From: Dendrobium chrysotoxum
Taxonomy: Eukaryota; Streptophyta; Magnoliopsida; Asparagales; Orchidaceae
Assembly (NCBI GenBank): GCA_019925795.1
Contig: CM034314.1
Coordinates: 83,324,780-83,388,779 of the forward strand
Direction of reading: 5' to 3'
Length of the DNA stretch: 64,000 bases
The notes beneath the pieces were generated by a model. It made no database searches. It was not told the origin of the DNA and was given only the letters and a program-made list of their open reading frames with translations. This document shows positions 50,101 to 61,388 of this stretch, piece after piece. Each line of letters starts with the position of its first letter. The stretch's first letter is position 1. Both the position numbers and the translations under genes were made by a program.

Positions 50101-53100
50101 TCCAATGATTTGATTGATTATCCTAATTTTATTTTAAGAACAGAAACACGTGACCATTAAATATGTCTATTCATAATTCATGTTAATAACCATAATTCTT
50201 AATAGTTTAATTGCAATTCAACATTACCGTGTCAATAATTATTTGCAAACCTCCTATCTGCACAAGCCTTTAAATATTTATTGCGAAGTTTTATCATGTA
50301 CCGAATGTCTCGTTCCACTACTATATAATATAGTATAAAGCCTCCTTATTTACTATTTTCATAATTCAAATGAAATATTTTCTGTAATGTATTCACCAAA
50401 GAATGATTTAATAAATGAAAACCCATAAGACAGCTATCCAATTATTGTTACTAACTGGCAGTATGATTAGCTCACCTAAACTAATCAAATGCCATTGTTG
50501 AAAATGGAATAAGGTACGTAGTTCACCTTGGTTTGATGATTGGAAGTTTTGACTATCAATTAAGAGGTCTTAGATTCGAGTCTTACGTATGTGATGTGTG
50601 TGTGAGTTTGATTTAATTAGCCTAAATATCCCCCCCAAAAAAATAGAATAAGGTTGTTTAATCTGGCTAAAATTAAGAAGTTAACATAAAACACTTAATA
50701 TCATAAAAAATATTAAAAAATGCATTTTTTTTTTCTGGAAAGTTCATCAATTTCTTTTTTGGACAATGAAAGAAGCATGGGAAGTAAGATTTTAGGATTG
50801 GCAATTGGGATCCAATATTTGAATCTTTCATATACTATTTCTTCTTAAATTTCCCTTTGATAGAAAAAAATATTTCAATACTAAATTAAATAAAGGTAAA
50901 TAATATTACTGCTTATAAGCATTAATTATATCAAGAAAATTATCAAATGAGCAATATCAAAAACTAGTTTGAATTCATCTGTGATTTAAAATTTTGATTT
51001 CTTATCTATTATGAATAACTGTTTTATAATAAATTCACTTATTTGATTGCATTGAAAGATTAAAGTTTTTCAACCTTAATTTCATATTTCTATTATTTTC
51101 CTTCACAAATCTATCCTCTTATTAAAAATGAAATAGAGAACCCTTGCCTTCTATTTGTTATTCCATTAAGAAGATCCTTTAACTTTTAATTTAAGTCCTT
51201 TCAAATGTTCTTTCAACTCATATTTTGATTTAAATAATTTATTTGTGTTTCAATCACTTCATCTGCATTCCAAAGAATTAAGAAGCAATCCAAGCCAAGG
51301 CCATTAACCTAAAAAGCAATCCAAGCGCTTCATTACCAAGAAGAAATTTCCTCATCTCTTTCGCCATAAGAAATTTTCAACTTATATATATGCAGTACTT
51401 CAACAAGAAATGGATAAGATGCTGTAATTTTTCACTTATTTATCACTTTAATGGCTTGTTATCCCTTGAATCAAGCATTTTCATTTATCATACATTTTAA
51501 CAAACTCTTTGGCTAAAGCAATTTAAGAATGTCGGAAAAAAAAAAAAGCTCTCAAGTGAAAATGTTATTATTTTTAAAGTATAAATGTGGGCTCCAAAAA
51601 TTCGCGCCCCGGATTCTCCGCAGACCCCCACTTTCTTTTCGGGTTGTCGAGGAGAGTTTTAACGAGTATGTTCTGAGCCATCTGAGGCAAATTTTCAGAA
51701 GGCAGATTGGGTTGTGAATGAGACATTAGTTAGAGATTTCGCCCTCATTTTGTGAGGACTTTATGATCTGAGTTCAGGTTTCCTATAGGCGCAAGCCCCT
51801 ATATTTAATTACCTCTCCCGATAACGAGAGAGAAATTTCGATTAAGGCTAGTCGTCAAACAGATACATAGTATCTAGCATTGATTTGGTATTTGGGTTTT
51901 TAATATTTAAAATTAAAAATTCACTACCCTGTACTTAAAGCGGATGGCGGGGGGGAAGTGATGATAGACCCGATCAAGATCTCATGGTTCCGTCGTCTTC
52001 GGTCATTATGGTCCCTGATCTACTTAGTCAGAGGAGGTAGTCAACCCAACCTGACAGAAGGATCCTTGTTGACAGCCACGGGTTGCTTCGTCCAGGGCTA
52101 TCTTGTAGACCTGGAGTGAGTATTTGTCTAAGGGAACAAATCCGAATCCACCTTAGCTGACAGAGAGCTTTGTGCCCCATCGATTATATCCTATTGCTTC
52201 ATATCTCAAGAATTTGAAGCCATTGAGAAACATGCGGGCTCTGACCATGACCATAATTTATTGGTGCCATTTGGCAGAAAAATCACTCGGTTCAGAGGGT
52301 CTCCGTTATAACCGTTTACCTGTGGTGTCATTTAGCGGCAAAATCACTGGTAGAGAACATGTGCCACGTCCTTACTGGCAGAAAAATATTTGAGAATGAA
52401 TCATAGTGATATTCTCGACCAGACATTTGCTCTTTGTGAGCTGAAGTAATTTTCAGATTTGTCCATCTCGACAAATTGTTACGGAGGGTGGATGAATTTT
52501 GCTTTAAGTATTTGATGATTTATTTTAATTTTAAATATCTTAGACTCTTAGTGATTTTTAACTTTTGAATTTTCGTGGGAATTTGAGAATTTGGGAGGCA
52601 TTTTCTTGTTTGTGGTCCAGTCCGGATGAGATTTTCTGTCAACATGGCCATCATCGGGGTTCTCATGGGCATTTTTATTTTGTAGGTTGAACCTTGTCGA
52701 CTCTATCTACTTGCCGACAGAGGAACAGGTTCGTAGTAGGCTTTGTGCCTTTGTCAATGAATTTTCTTTGTAATAGGCCTTGAAAGGCGGCAGCTTGGAT
52801 TAGCAACTTTGGCCCGTGTTGACGTCGGGATTGAAGTGTGCGAGAGTGGAGGAGTTCGTTCGGCTACAGGAGTCATGAACGGGAGCCTGAGGTAGAGCTT
52901 CGAGTGTAGAGGCTTCGAATCATAGGGGCTAGTGTTCGTAGAAACAACATAAGGAAAAAAAATGAGGCCTCATTTCGATTACTTCTTAACGCCGAGGCAG
53001 GGTTTTGATCGAGGCAAAATCGCATCGCAGGATTCACGGGAGAAGACACGAAGCTCAACGGGATTTCTGGGATTTGGACGGAGCACTCGCAAGTGATACG

Positions 53101-56100
53101 AGGAAATCTTCTGATTTGAGTTAATTTTGATTTCCTTTTAATTAATTAACTAATAATAATAATGATAAATAATATTACATTATTATTATTATCATTTTTA
53201 TTTTACAATAATGACAGAAGTGAGTCAATTATATCAAAAAATGCCCTGATTTACGCGTCGTTCCTTGAAATTCGTGCGCCATCATCTCGGGATCCTTGTC
53301 GATTCTTCAGCGCAATTTCTTTTAGCGGAATTATAGTTTATTTTAGGTTATGTCAACGTTCCGAACGCAATGACGAAATCCGTTTTGTGATCGGACGTGT
53401 CTGGATAATGTTGCGCGTCCATTTTGGGTGTCGGTAGCCGACGTCGACCGTTTTCGTCCGTTCAGACTGCGAGGTGATCCTACTTAGGCAAATTTGATGC
53501 TCTGATCGCAACGGTGCAATCCGTTTGGCGATCGGAGGTCGTTTGACGATTCAAGTGATGTGTCGGACCGACGCGCGCGTCACTTATTTTGCCGATTTCA
53601 TCTCTTTTACACGTATTTGGTGTAGGGGTCAGCAATAAATAAAAATTTCGCTCATATTTTCCAAGTGACAATTCGGTTGAAATATAATGGAATTATTTCT
53701 CTTGATGGGAATAGAGGATCTTCTTTTCCTTGTTAGATGAAAATAATGCATTTCAAATTGATTTTTTAATTAAAAGTGAAATTGCTCAATCTTCTTTTTT
53801 TTCATATGTTTTGCTAATTGATTAGTTTAATTGCTTATTATGAGTGCACTTTGATTATATTACACATACTGGAAACAATTATCTTGTATGAAGAGGACTG
53901 TAATAAGATATGGTCTATTTAATGTTGCATTCAATATATAATTGTGGGGATGCTATATGAGTCAGACATGATCATTGTTGAATAGGAATGAATGAGAGAA
54001 CAGTATTTTTCTTTCTCACATAACTTAAATCATATTCTATCATAATATTTATGTGATGACTAAGCTGATACCTAGATTAATTAGTAGATGAATTTCTATT
54101 CTTCTAAAATTACATGCACGTACACTTCTACTTGTATGTACTTCTAATTCTCAGGCTTGACATACTATAGTAAAACATCCAAGATATCTGAACAAACTAC
54201 TGAAGCACAAATTATATTTTCTGAGCAGGAAAGAAGTTGACCCATCTTCAGTGACTTTCCAAGAATGTATCAGTGCTTGCTTCCTTTAACATCATCATCA
54301 CTTTCCAATTATGTCACGAGTACAATCCTAGGTCCCAGTAAGGGCAAAAATTGTCGAATAAAGTTCACTGATTTTACAAATCAAGCTACCAGGAGTCAAA
54401 CTTACATCACCTTTCAACCTAGATATTCATCACTTAAAAATAACGAAGTTGTGAGAAGAAATAAATGATCAAAGGTTTCCACATGGTAGTAGTCCTAGCT
54501 TCAATATTTCGCCCTCATAAAAAGCCTAGGAGGCTTATACATAGTAATGAAATTTATCATGTTGATTGAGAAGATGAGCACAGCTTTATATTTACATGAA
54601 TTAGAGGCAATTGTAGAAATGAAAAGATTGGAAAAGATAAGAATGTGAGATCAAAATGCTATAAAAATAAGCCAGGGCAATGGTTCATTCTTCTGTAAAG
54701 TCCACAAAAGATCTCATGCATGTGGGCTCCAAAAATTTGGCCCCGGCCTCCGCCCGCTTTGCTTTTCTGCTTTTCTTTGGGGGAGTTTTAACGGATTAAG
54801 TTCCGGGGTAAATTTTGGAAGGCAGATGGGTTTGTAGATAAGACACTACCCAGAGATTTCGCCCTCATTTTGCGAGGACTTTATGATCTGAGTTCTGGTT
54901 TCCTATAGGCGCAAGCCCCTATAGTTAATTACCCCTCCCGATCACGAGAGAGAACTTTCGATTAAGGCTAATCGTCAATCAGATACGTAGGGATACGTGC
55001 ATCTGGCATATAGTAGAAGCATGGGTTTAGGTATTGGAAGATAATATTTAAAATTGAAGATTTCACCATCTTGCACTTAAAGCAGATGGTGGGGGAATGG
55101 ATGATAGACCCGATCAAGATCCCATGGTTCCGTCGTCCCGGGCCATCGTGGTCCCTGGTCTACTTAGTCAGAGGAGGTAGTCGACCCAACCTGACAGAAG
55201 GATCCTTGTCGGCAGCCATGGGTTGCTTCGTCCAAGGGTACCTTGTAGACCTAGGATGGATGTTTGTCTAAGAGGACAAATTTGAATACACCTTAGCTAA
55301 CAGAGAGTTTTGTGCCCTGTCGATCATATCCTATTGATTCATATCTCAAGGATTTGATGTCAATAAGGAACGTATTGGCACTGGCCATAACCGGTATCAC
55401 GTGGTGCCATTTGGCGGCGAAACTGCCGGTTAGAGGACACGTACCACGTCCTTATTGATAGGAGATTGTTTGAGAATGGATCCTAGTAATATTTTCAACT
55501 AGGCATTAGTTCTTTGTGAGCTGAAGTATTTTTCATATTTGTCCACCTCAGCAAACTATCACGGAGAGTGGATGGATTTTTCTTTAAGTTATTGATGGTT
55601 GAATTTTCTATTTTAAACATCGAGATTTTGGAATGATTTTGCGATTTTTGGATTTTGTGGGTGTTTGAGAAGTATTTGAGAATGTAGGAGATATTTTTAG
55701 TGTTTGGAAACCCCTCCGGTTGAGATTTGCATTCAACACGGCCATCATCGGGGTGATGGGGTTATTTTATTTGTGGATTGAACCTTGTCAACTCTGTCGA
55801 GCTGTCGACAGAGGATCGGGTTTCATAGGCTTTGTGTCTTTGTAAGTGAATTCTCTTGATTATAGGCCTTGAAGGCCTAATATGAACGTATAAAACAAAT
55901 ATCCCAATCGACCCCGCGACTGCATATTTGTTTAATAGTTCGAGCCGTGTCGACTTATATCTACCTGAATAGAAAGATCGGGCTCGAACTTGAATTAACT
56001 TATTAACCCGCGCAGCATCCCTAGACGTCACGTGTGTACCAATAACACGCTCGCCAGGACCCATGCGGGTGTTTGGGGGCATTTTATAATTATTTGTTGA

Positions 56101-59100
56101 ACCTTGTCGACTCCTATTCACTTGCCTTAGGAGGATCGGGTTCAAATTTATTTACCCGCGCAGCATCCCTAGACGTCACGTGTGTACCAATAACACGCTC
56201 GCCGGGGCCCATGCGGTTGTTTGAGGGCATTTTGGACATATTTAACGCTGCTCAATTGTGCGGGCAACTGTCATTTGAACGCAGCGTTTGATTTGGAAGC
56301 TCATAGACGCCTTCTGTCCGCTTGTAAGGATGTTGCGGATCCGGTGGCGGCGTTGTAGCTTCTAGACTGAGTTGTTCGCTGCTTTGTATAGGTAGACTGT
56401 CGTGCACTACTTGCTTTATGCAGGTGGATTATAATGCACTAACGAATCTCCTGCTTTAACCCGTAGGTGCTTGTATTTGTTGTGGTTTTTGGTCCTTGCA
56501 GTACATATGCTATTATTGCCTGTAGGCAAGTAGATGTATTCGTTCACGGACTAAAATTGACTTCAGGATACTACATTTACTGAAGTCTTTCTGTATCTGC
56601 CCACAGATGGTATGTGGTGCGTACATTTGTATTCGTAGAGAACTTGTATTCATTGCAGATCATCTGATGTCACTTATGAAATAACATCTAGTGACACTGT
56701 TGATACTTTCATCAAAGCCTGTTGCATATCTCCCACATTCTACTTGTGAGAAAATCACTGCATGCCTTCTACCATTATCCACATATAGCTTGTTATGCGA
56801 TGGATCTTTCATCCCTTAAGGTGACTCTATAATGCTTCCAATGATCGTCATCCCTCTGATATCTACATCCCATTTGATATGGAGATTGAGTATCTGTAGG
56901 AAACTTCACTTTGTTGATCGTAGTCATGTTATCATGTTCTCCATTCGATCGTTGCATGCATACCAATTTAATTCAAGAGTTTAAGTCACTTTGTTTGTTT
57001 CAATTGAAGAATTATTGCATCCACTTGTACATCAATCTTCATTGTTTATGAAGGATCTAAGATCCATGGAAGCTCGTAGACGCCTTCTGTCCGCTTGTAA
57101 GGATGTTGCGGATCCGGTGGCGTTGCGTTGTAGCTTCTAGACTGAGTTGTTCGCTGCTTTGTATAGGTAGACTGTTGTGCACTACTTGCTTTCTGCAGGT
57201 GGATCTTAATGCACTAACGAATTATTGCATACCAAGTGTTTATTCAGTCCGTGAACGAATACATCTGCTTTGTATGTTATGAACATCTCTACTTTTAGTT
57301 ATTTGTAGATAGGTTGCTGCGTCTATTTACAAGTTAATGTTAGTTGCAAATGAGCTACCTTCATTATCAATCTTCCCTCCACACATTGGTTGATATCTGA
57401 TTGTAGGGATGTAGTTATATCTGTTGCACCTTCTTCATACCTTACTTGTGAAAACATCGTTGTGTGTATTGCAATGATTTGATCCTTTCATTGAATTGTA
57501 CACCTCTTTCAATTTTCGTTGCTTATGAAATAAACGTGCTTGCAAAAGTTTGGTATATAAAATTTGTCTATTTCAGATCTTCTTTATTTATTATATTTAT
57601 ATCAATTGTTGCTTGTGATCAAAACGACAAATTCAAGATCTAGTTCCCTGTTAATTGTCCAAACCAAGTTCAAGTTCGAGTTCACAAATCCTCTATGTAG
57701 TTCAAGTTCTAATTCAGCTCATCATCATTTGATTCAAGTCTTGTTCAGTTCAAGTTCAAAGTCTTCTGAGGTCCAACTCAAGTTTTTGCTTGAGTTCAAA
57801 TGTTCAACTCATATTCATTTGACGTTCGAATTAAGTTCAAGTTCATTTAAGTTTGAGTTCTAGTCCAGGTCTCTTCTTTTGAGTTCAATCAAGTCCAAGT
57901 ACGGTCTCAAGTTTCACCCGAAATTTCGGTAGCCTCCCGGCGTCTCCCCCGTTTAGGGGAAACACTAAGAGTCTGGGCCTTCCCACCACGCGCAATAAAA
58001 CGCGTACATGGTAGGTGTCTTTAGACACCTCGGTCGTGTCTTCATTCCCACCACGCTAATAAAAGCATGTATGGGGTCTTCGACAGTACCTGTTTCAAGA
58101 GAAGAGCAGTTGCTTCCCCGCAGGTACAGAGCCGTGTACGGGTACTTAAGATTATCCCTACCACGCTAAGAAAAGCGCGTACAGGGCCTACCCGCATCGT
58201 CATAGGTGTCGCACCGGGTTCCCTTCCCACCATGCAAATAAACGCGTGTATAGGCGGTTTGCCGGCTCGACACGAATGCCGAGGATGGGATTTTAGGTGA
58301 TTACTCGCCTCGTTATACGTGCCGCACCGGGGTCCCATCCCACCACGCGCAATAAAGCGCGTGTATAGACGGTTTTCCGGTCCGTCGCGAACGACGAGAA
58401 CAAGTTCTCGGAGTTTTAGGGTTAAGGGGGTTATACCTTGGCGAGCGTCGAGGTTGGCCCGTAGATCGAGGCGAGGGAAGAAGCATGTTTTTTATTTTTA
58501 TTTAAAATTAGGTACTAATAATATTAATTAATTATAGTTAATAATAATTAATTACTATTTAAGAATAATTAATTATAATTAAGCATAAATAATTATAATT
58601 AATAATAATTAATTTAAATTAAAATAGGTAATTATAATTAATTTTATTTAATTATAGTTAATCATTAGTGGTAATAATTAACTATAACTATAATAAATAT
58701 TAATCATAATTTATTTTAATTAAAATAAATCATTATTAATAATAATTAAATATAGTTGAAATATTTGATTATAATTAATTTTAATTAAATATAATTAATT
58801 ATTATTATTATTAATTGACTATAATTAATAATAATAAGAATAATAAATAAATCTATACCTAAGATCGGGTAAGGGAACTCAGGCAAGCTTGCTTGCGGCA
58901 CGAGGTGGTCTTCGATTTGGGCTTGAGGAGTCGGGCACAGCAAGCAAGAGTTCGGATAGGGCAGGAAGGGAGCTCGGCAGGTTGAGAGCTCTTGGCCTGT
59001 GCTGGGATCGGGATTTGGAGAGTGGATGGGGACTGATTGACCTACAGGAGGAGAGCAGAGGGGGTGTCAGTTTCAGCGGCTTGTGGAGATCGGAGGAAGG

Positions 59101-59105
59101 TAGGG

Positions 59106-59152
<47 letters not shown>

Positions 59153-61099
59153 CCTCTCTCTCTATCTCTTGAGAAGTCCCAAGAAGGGTTCAACTAGGGA
59201 AGGAGGTAGATCGGTGCAGGTATGGTGGATTGGAAGCTCGCCTGTGGAGGGATGAGGTCGGTTCTGGCTTGTGGAGGTTCGACGGTTGGAGGAGTTTGGG
59301 TTTGACGGGGTTTCGGGATGGAGGGAGATTGGATCGGAAGTCGAAGAGAGCTGGGGAATCGGAAGGATTGCGGGATCTTGCCTAGGCTTGAAACGTGGGA
59401 ATGAGTCGGAGATGCCACGAATGAGAGTTCCGCTCCCATTTTAACGACGCGAGAGGAGGCTCGATCGAGGAGAAGCACGGGTTTTACGGGAAGTGATGCG
59501 AATGGCGCCGAATCAGCGGGATTTCGGCAGGATTCGAGGATCCGACGGGTTGAGGTATGTATGCAGGATTTCTTATTTGGTTCTACATCCGGTGGTCAAC
59601 AATGCAACATCAAAACTCTATGAGAGCGAGAGCAATTGGCACCAACCCCAGATGCCGAATAGTGACAGCTCCAACCATGCACCTTAGACATATATTTAGC
59701 TTTTTTCCTCAGTTACTTTCAAGTGAAAGGTATTTAATCTAAAAGCGTAAACCAGCATGTATGAATGAGGCGATGAACCAAATTCTAAACACAATATATT
59801 GTTGATGGCAGGCCACAGTAATGGCTGTGAGGTTTAAATCATTGAGCGCAATCCCAGATGACACAAAAATGGGCAGCTGGATTTCAAGACTTAATAACTG
59901 GAAATTACTAGGGTTGGGGAATTTGCATTTCTCATAAAAATGGCCTAATAAATCATTCGGTATCTTCTAAACATTGATAAACAAGGCAATGTTTCCCACG
60001 GTTCAACCTAAGTAATCAAACCAAATAACACATAACGGAATTTAATGAGGAGAATAGTTCAATAGTATATCAACTGTATCTAGTGAAGTTGAAAACCTTC
60101 CTTTACTCACCAATGTTTGTGGAAGCAACGTTGTATAAATAGTCAAAAAAAGGATCAAATAAAGTTATTTCGGATGCTGCAAGGAGGTGATATTAATAAA
60201 TATGAGTTGGCAAGTTATGCATCTGCACCAAGCAACACCTAAATTGACACAATGCATGACACCAGAAGAAGGCTGCATTACCAGACAATGATTAAGTACA
60301 AAGAAAAAACTATGAATAAATTTTCATATGATTACTTGATTTAATAACATCAAACATGCATACAACCACACGATAGGAGAGATAGAGCTCGAGTGCGACT
60401 TAGGGCATGGTGCTAAACATGTGTAGTAAACTATCTACAGGAAACAGGGATTACAATCATAAACATTTACATGAGCAAAGATTCTACACAAATGAGCGAT
60501 CTACCATATGGGCCAAAAAAGGGAGAAAATAACAAATAAACTCTACCATGAAATAGGAAATGTTGATATAGATGCATCCAAACCAAAATAGAGACAAAAG
60601 CCAGCATGAATTCTAGCATAGTTATACAGAGTAAATAGTTGTGTGAAATTATATGAGTTATCCAGACTAATACATATGAGCATTCCAACAAGAGAAGAAA
60701 ATGGAAAAGTTAGTACTGATATGCTTGCTCATCAGTGACATACGGTTAAATCACATAACAAATAAAAAAAAGAATTCACTAACTAATACTATCGCAGCCC
60801 TATATTATCTACAATAAAGATTTGAGATGCCATTATAATACAATATTGATTTTTATAAAGGCATTATATATATATAATGCCTTTTTAGTGTTCTATGCTA
60901 AGAAGCTATCTCCAGTTTATTTACCATATAAAACATTATAGAATACAACAGTTCAAAGAAGCTAACCCTTGTTTTTCTCTCAAGAATTATAAGTCTATAT
61001 ACCGTTGAAATAAAGAATTTTGAGATGGTGATTCATCACTTACAGTTGTATTTGGACTCATGACCAACAACATTGTCATGCTCGTCCACCAAAATACAC
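47194..61099 (-). CDS. IDI: Isopentenyl-diphosphate delta-isomerase (5' exon not in view)
   Basis: Nudix-fold enzyme that interconverts isopentenyl and dimethylallyl diphosphate in isoprenoid synthesis. Minus-strand exons: 61099-61044, 48345-48254, 47848-47746, 47671-47534, 47447-47194 (stop TGA). All have GT/AG borders and matching phases. They encode, in order, CILVDEHDNVVGHESKYN, CHLMEKIEKENLLHRAFSVF, TNTCCSHPL (catalytic Cys), the Nudix helix GVRNASQRKLLDELGI, WGEHE (metal/catalytic Glu) and a C-terminus ending MKAIHKLT. About 213 residues are seen. The N-terminal exon, with any transit peptide, is not found up to 64000. The intron 48346-61043 is 12.7 kb and holds two R1 copies and a SINE-like element. 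No disabling change was seen in the exons. Confidence 0.9.
48346..50504. other. Giant IDI intron, AT-rich part
   Basis: AT-rich intron sequence with no exon or clear repeat. A 118-codon frame at 48905-49261 (+) is T/F-rich and not convincing. Confidence 0.45.
50505..50645 (+). mobile_element. SINE-like element
   Basis: CACCTTGGTTTGATGATTGG, TTTTGACTATCAATTAAGAG, TTAGATTCGAGTCTTACG (a good tRNA B-box), GTATGTGATGTGTGTGTGAG and TTTAATTAGCC, then a CCCCCCAAAAAAA tail. It is the best preserved of the four related copies and is tRNA-derived in style. Confidence 0.55.
50646..51585. other. Giant IDI intron, AT-rich part
   Basis: No exon, RNA gene or named repeat seen. Confidence 0.4.
51586..52790 (+). 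repeat. R1 composite repeat, head and middle (copy e), inside IDI intron
   Basis: Begins TGTGGGCTCCAAAAATTCG and keeps head, hairpin (TAGGCGCAAGCCCCTATA), the block near 51985-52010, CAACATGGCCATCATCGGGG and a GTCGACTCTATC..GCCGACAGAGG block near 52697. It is antisense to the IDI transcript. It is shorter than other copies after the middle and runs straight into a GC-rich block. Confidence 0.75.
52791..53660 (+). repeat. GC-rich block, AT spacer and two 160-bp-type units
   Basis: 52791-53105 is G-rich and purine-rich. 53110-53215 is A/T built of TAATAAT. 53220-53560 carries one partial and two fuller units of the array seen at 10855 (AACGCAATGACGAAATCCGT, ATCGCAACGGTGCAATCCGT, GCGATCGGAGGTCGTTT). 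This confirms that the 160-bp unit belongs to the R1 complex. A copy of the closing words ACGCGCGCGTCACTTATTTTG follows near 53571. Confidence 0.65.
53661..54720. other. Giant IDI intron, unique sequence
   Basis: AT-rich, single-copy in this window. A 67-codon plus-strand frame at 54265-54468 has no recognisable product. Confidence 0.4.
54721..56360 (+). repeat. R1 composite repeat, head and middle (copy f), inside IDI intron
   Basis: Begins TGTGGGCTCCAAAAATTTGG. The whole series is well preserved. It carries two tandem copies, about 149 bp apart, of the module with CGCGCAGCATCCCTAGACGT, CACGTGTGTACCAATAACAC and GCTCGCC..CCCATGCGG, then the TTCTGTCCGCTTGTAAGGAT module at about 56312. It continues to the tail at 57915. 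Confidence 0.8.
56290..57235 (+). repeat. Direct duplication within R1 copy f
   Basis: 56295-56455 recurs at 57070-57225 almost unchanged: AGACGCCTTCTGTCCGCTTG, ATGTTGCGGATCCGGTGGCG, GTAGCTTCTAGACTGAGTTG, TGCACTAACGAAT. The copies are about 770 bp apart. The near identity shows a recent event in an otherwise diverged family. Confidence 0.85.
57915..58440 (+). repeat. R1 hairpin-array tail
   Basis: Opens CCCGAAATTTCGGTAGCCTCC. Six units follow of the form CCCACCACGC, an AATAAAA-type loop, GCGYGTATAGGG, near 57984, 58048, 58110, 58160, 58230 and 58340. They are linked by GTCGCACCGGG-type words. Each can fold as a short GC stem with an A-rich loop. It ends near the words TTATACCTTGGCGAGCGTCG, also present as TTATACCTTTGCGAGGATTG after the 8249 array. 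Confidence 0.75.
58490..58862. repeat. AT-rich spacer (TAATTA runs)
   Basis: About 370 bp of nearly pure A/T in TAATTA/AATAAT variants between hairpin tail and GC-rich block. Confidence 0.85.
58863..59560 (+). repeat. GC-rich purine-rich block after R1 tail, with (CT)n
   Basis: G-rich block with a CT microsatellite at 59107-59168. It ends with GGGTTGAG followed by GTATGTATG, a good 5' splice-site consensus, like the ACGAG/GTAAGCT end of the block at 9105-10611. No domain in any frame. It lies in the IDI intron in antisense orientation. Confidence 0.45.
59561..61043. other. Giant IDI intron, unique sequence next to exon 61044-61099
   Basis: AT-rich with no exon or named repeat. A perfect palindromic stretch AAAGGCATTATATATATATAATGCCTTT lies near 60857-60884. 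Confidence 0.4.
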
Positions 61100-61388
61100 C
61101 TGCAAGACCAAACAAGCAAATCATCTTAATATTGAGAAAAAAACTTGATAACTCAAAAATAAAAATATTGAAGAGAGTGAAATTGAAGTGTTGACTTTTC
61201 TTTTAGGATATTGTGAACAGTGAATGGATATGCAACAAACAATTAATATAGCAAAGATCCAATGCTTAAGAAGTCGCGTACTATAACAATGCCAAGATAT
61301 TTGTGGGGTTAATAAATGGGTGGACTTCCCACGGATCACTATTCATAGCCGTGGGATCAATGTAAGAAGGGGAGGCTGGGATTTAACA
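61100..61388 (-). mobile_element. Copia 3' LTR (end not fixed) next to IDI exon
   Basis: On the minus strand the polypurine tract GCTTGAGGGAGAG ends at 61389 and TGTTAAATCCCAGCC starts the LTR at 61388. The inner LTR end is not defined, because no CA end with a target duplication could be fixed. The part nearest 61100 must be IDI intron, since the exon acceptor is there. A 30-bp inverted repeat (TCCCACGG..CCGTGGGA) lies at about 61328-61357. Confidence 0.45.

Noticed and set aside
54265..54468. 67-codon frame as an extra IDI exon or separate gene
   Set aside because: Wrong strand for IDI and no recognisable product.
58879..59255. Ser-Leu and Arg-Glu repeat peptides
   Set aside because: Translation of a CT microsatellite.
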